DNA of 6,492 nucleotides from Desulfotomaculum sp. GTDB lineage: Bacteria; Bacillota; Desulfotomaculia; Desulfotomaculales; Desulfohalotomaculaceae. The translations under genes were made by a program, and so were the position numbers. The notes under the pieces are model-generated. The model saw only the letters and a program-made list of their open reading frames with translations. It was not told the DNA's origin and did no database searches. The stretch covers positions 1,327-7,818 of the forward strand of contig JAJOKN010000053.1 in assembly GCA_021129815.1 (NCBI GenBank). Direction: 5' to 3'. Shown here one piece after another: positions 6,294 to 6,492 of the stretch; positions within the stretch are counted from its first letter, which is position 1; each line of letters starts with the position of its first letter.

Positions 6294-6351
6294 ATCGAGT
6301 AATCAAAGCCCCCTTCTTTTATGCAGGTGGTATTCCAGCAGCTCTGATAAA

Positions 6352-6492
6352 CTAGAGTACCATTAACCATTCAATTGTTCTGATATTTTTAGCTATATCG
6401 CTGCTAGAATTTTTGAAATCATCCACTTCTATGCATAACACCTCTTCAAAATTAAAAATTTTAAATAGTCTTCTCGTTATTCTATGTTTTTT
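6352..6492 (-). CDS. C-terminal end of an unrecognised reading frame (partial)
   Basis: On the minus strand one frame is open for 46 codons from the window edge to a TAG at 6354-6352, while the other two frames hit stops almost at once. The translated end is charged and helical in look, finishing DIAKNIRTIEWLMVL. I do not recognise it. In many Firmicutes the gene upstream of rplI encodes the c-di-AMP phosphodiesterase GdpP, but this tail does not resemble what I know of GdpP. It ends 58 nt before rplI and could be the preceding operon gene. The stretch is short enough to be chance, and a competing plus-strand frame starts at 6431 without a ribosome binding site. Confidence 0.35.
   Translation of the reverse strand, partial: KKHRITRRLFKIFNFEEVLCIEVDDFKNSSSDIAKNIRTIEWLMVL

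Noticed and set aside
6343..6358. Short inverted repeat CTCT...AGAG downstream of the partial reading frame as a terminator
   Set aside because: The stem is only 4 bp with no following T tract.
6346..6374. Minus-strand promoter for rplI, TTGAAT-17-TTTATC
   Set aside because: The spacing is right but the boxes match consensus at only 4 of 6 and 3 of 6 positions, so it is not distinguishable from chance in AT-rich DNA.
6431..6492. Plus-strand start of a membrane or secreted protein, MHNTSSKLKILNSLL...
   Set aside because: It resembles a signal peptide, but no ribosome binding site precedes the ATG and no promoter is clear. It also overlaps the minus-strand frame, and too little sequence is present.

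Overview
The window is AT-rich, low-GC DNA. Its gene content and signals (consensus sigma-A promoters, purine-rich Shine-Dalgarno sites, the gene order rplI-lonC-dnaB) point to an endospore-forming Clostridia or Thermoanaerobacterales-type Firmicute. The LonC-type protease is the strongest clue, because as I recall that family is restricted to a subset of spore formers. The species cannot be named from the sequence alone.

Layout, right to left on the minus strand. Positions 6492-6352 hold the open 3' end of an unrecognised reading frame. It is followed by rplI (ribosomal protein L9, 6293-5847), lonC (Lon-family ATP-dependent protease, 5822-3900) and dnaB (replicative helicase, 3844-2498). The gaps are short (24 and 55 nt) and all three genes point the same way, so they are probably one operon, with a possible extra promoter just before dnaB. 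In Firmicutes rplI and dnaB are classically neighbours close to the replication origin.

On the plus strand, facing dnaB, sits a two-gene cassette: a minimal nucleotidyltransferase (MntA-like, 1611-2036) and a HEPN-domain protein (HepT-like, 2040-2471). Together they form a HEPN/MNT toxin-antitoxin module of the type in which the nucleotidyltransferase AMPylates and silences the HEPN RNase. Diverging from it on the minus strand is an FAD-dependent dehydrogenase of the COG2509 type (1459-59), with its own very good sigma-A promoter. Its start is set at 1459 because the longer reading frame from 1519 would begin inside that promoter.

The conserved genes look ordinary. The accessory part is the HEPN/MNT cassette. 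A perfect 12-bp direct repeat brackets it (1535-1546 and 2470-2481), its promoter is interleaved with that of the dehydrogenase, and its nucleotidyltransferase has an 11-residue expansion between the GS and DxD catalytic motifs. I see no CRISPR array, tRNA, rRNA, insertion sequence or riboswitch. No gene-free stretch exceeds 300 bases. The largest gap, 1460-1610, holds the divergent promoters. I found no clear evidence of a wholly undescribed system; the bracketed toxin-antitoxin cassette is the best candidate for a second look.
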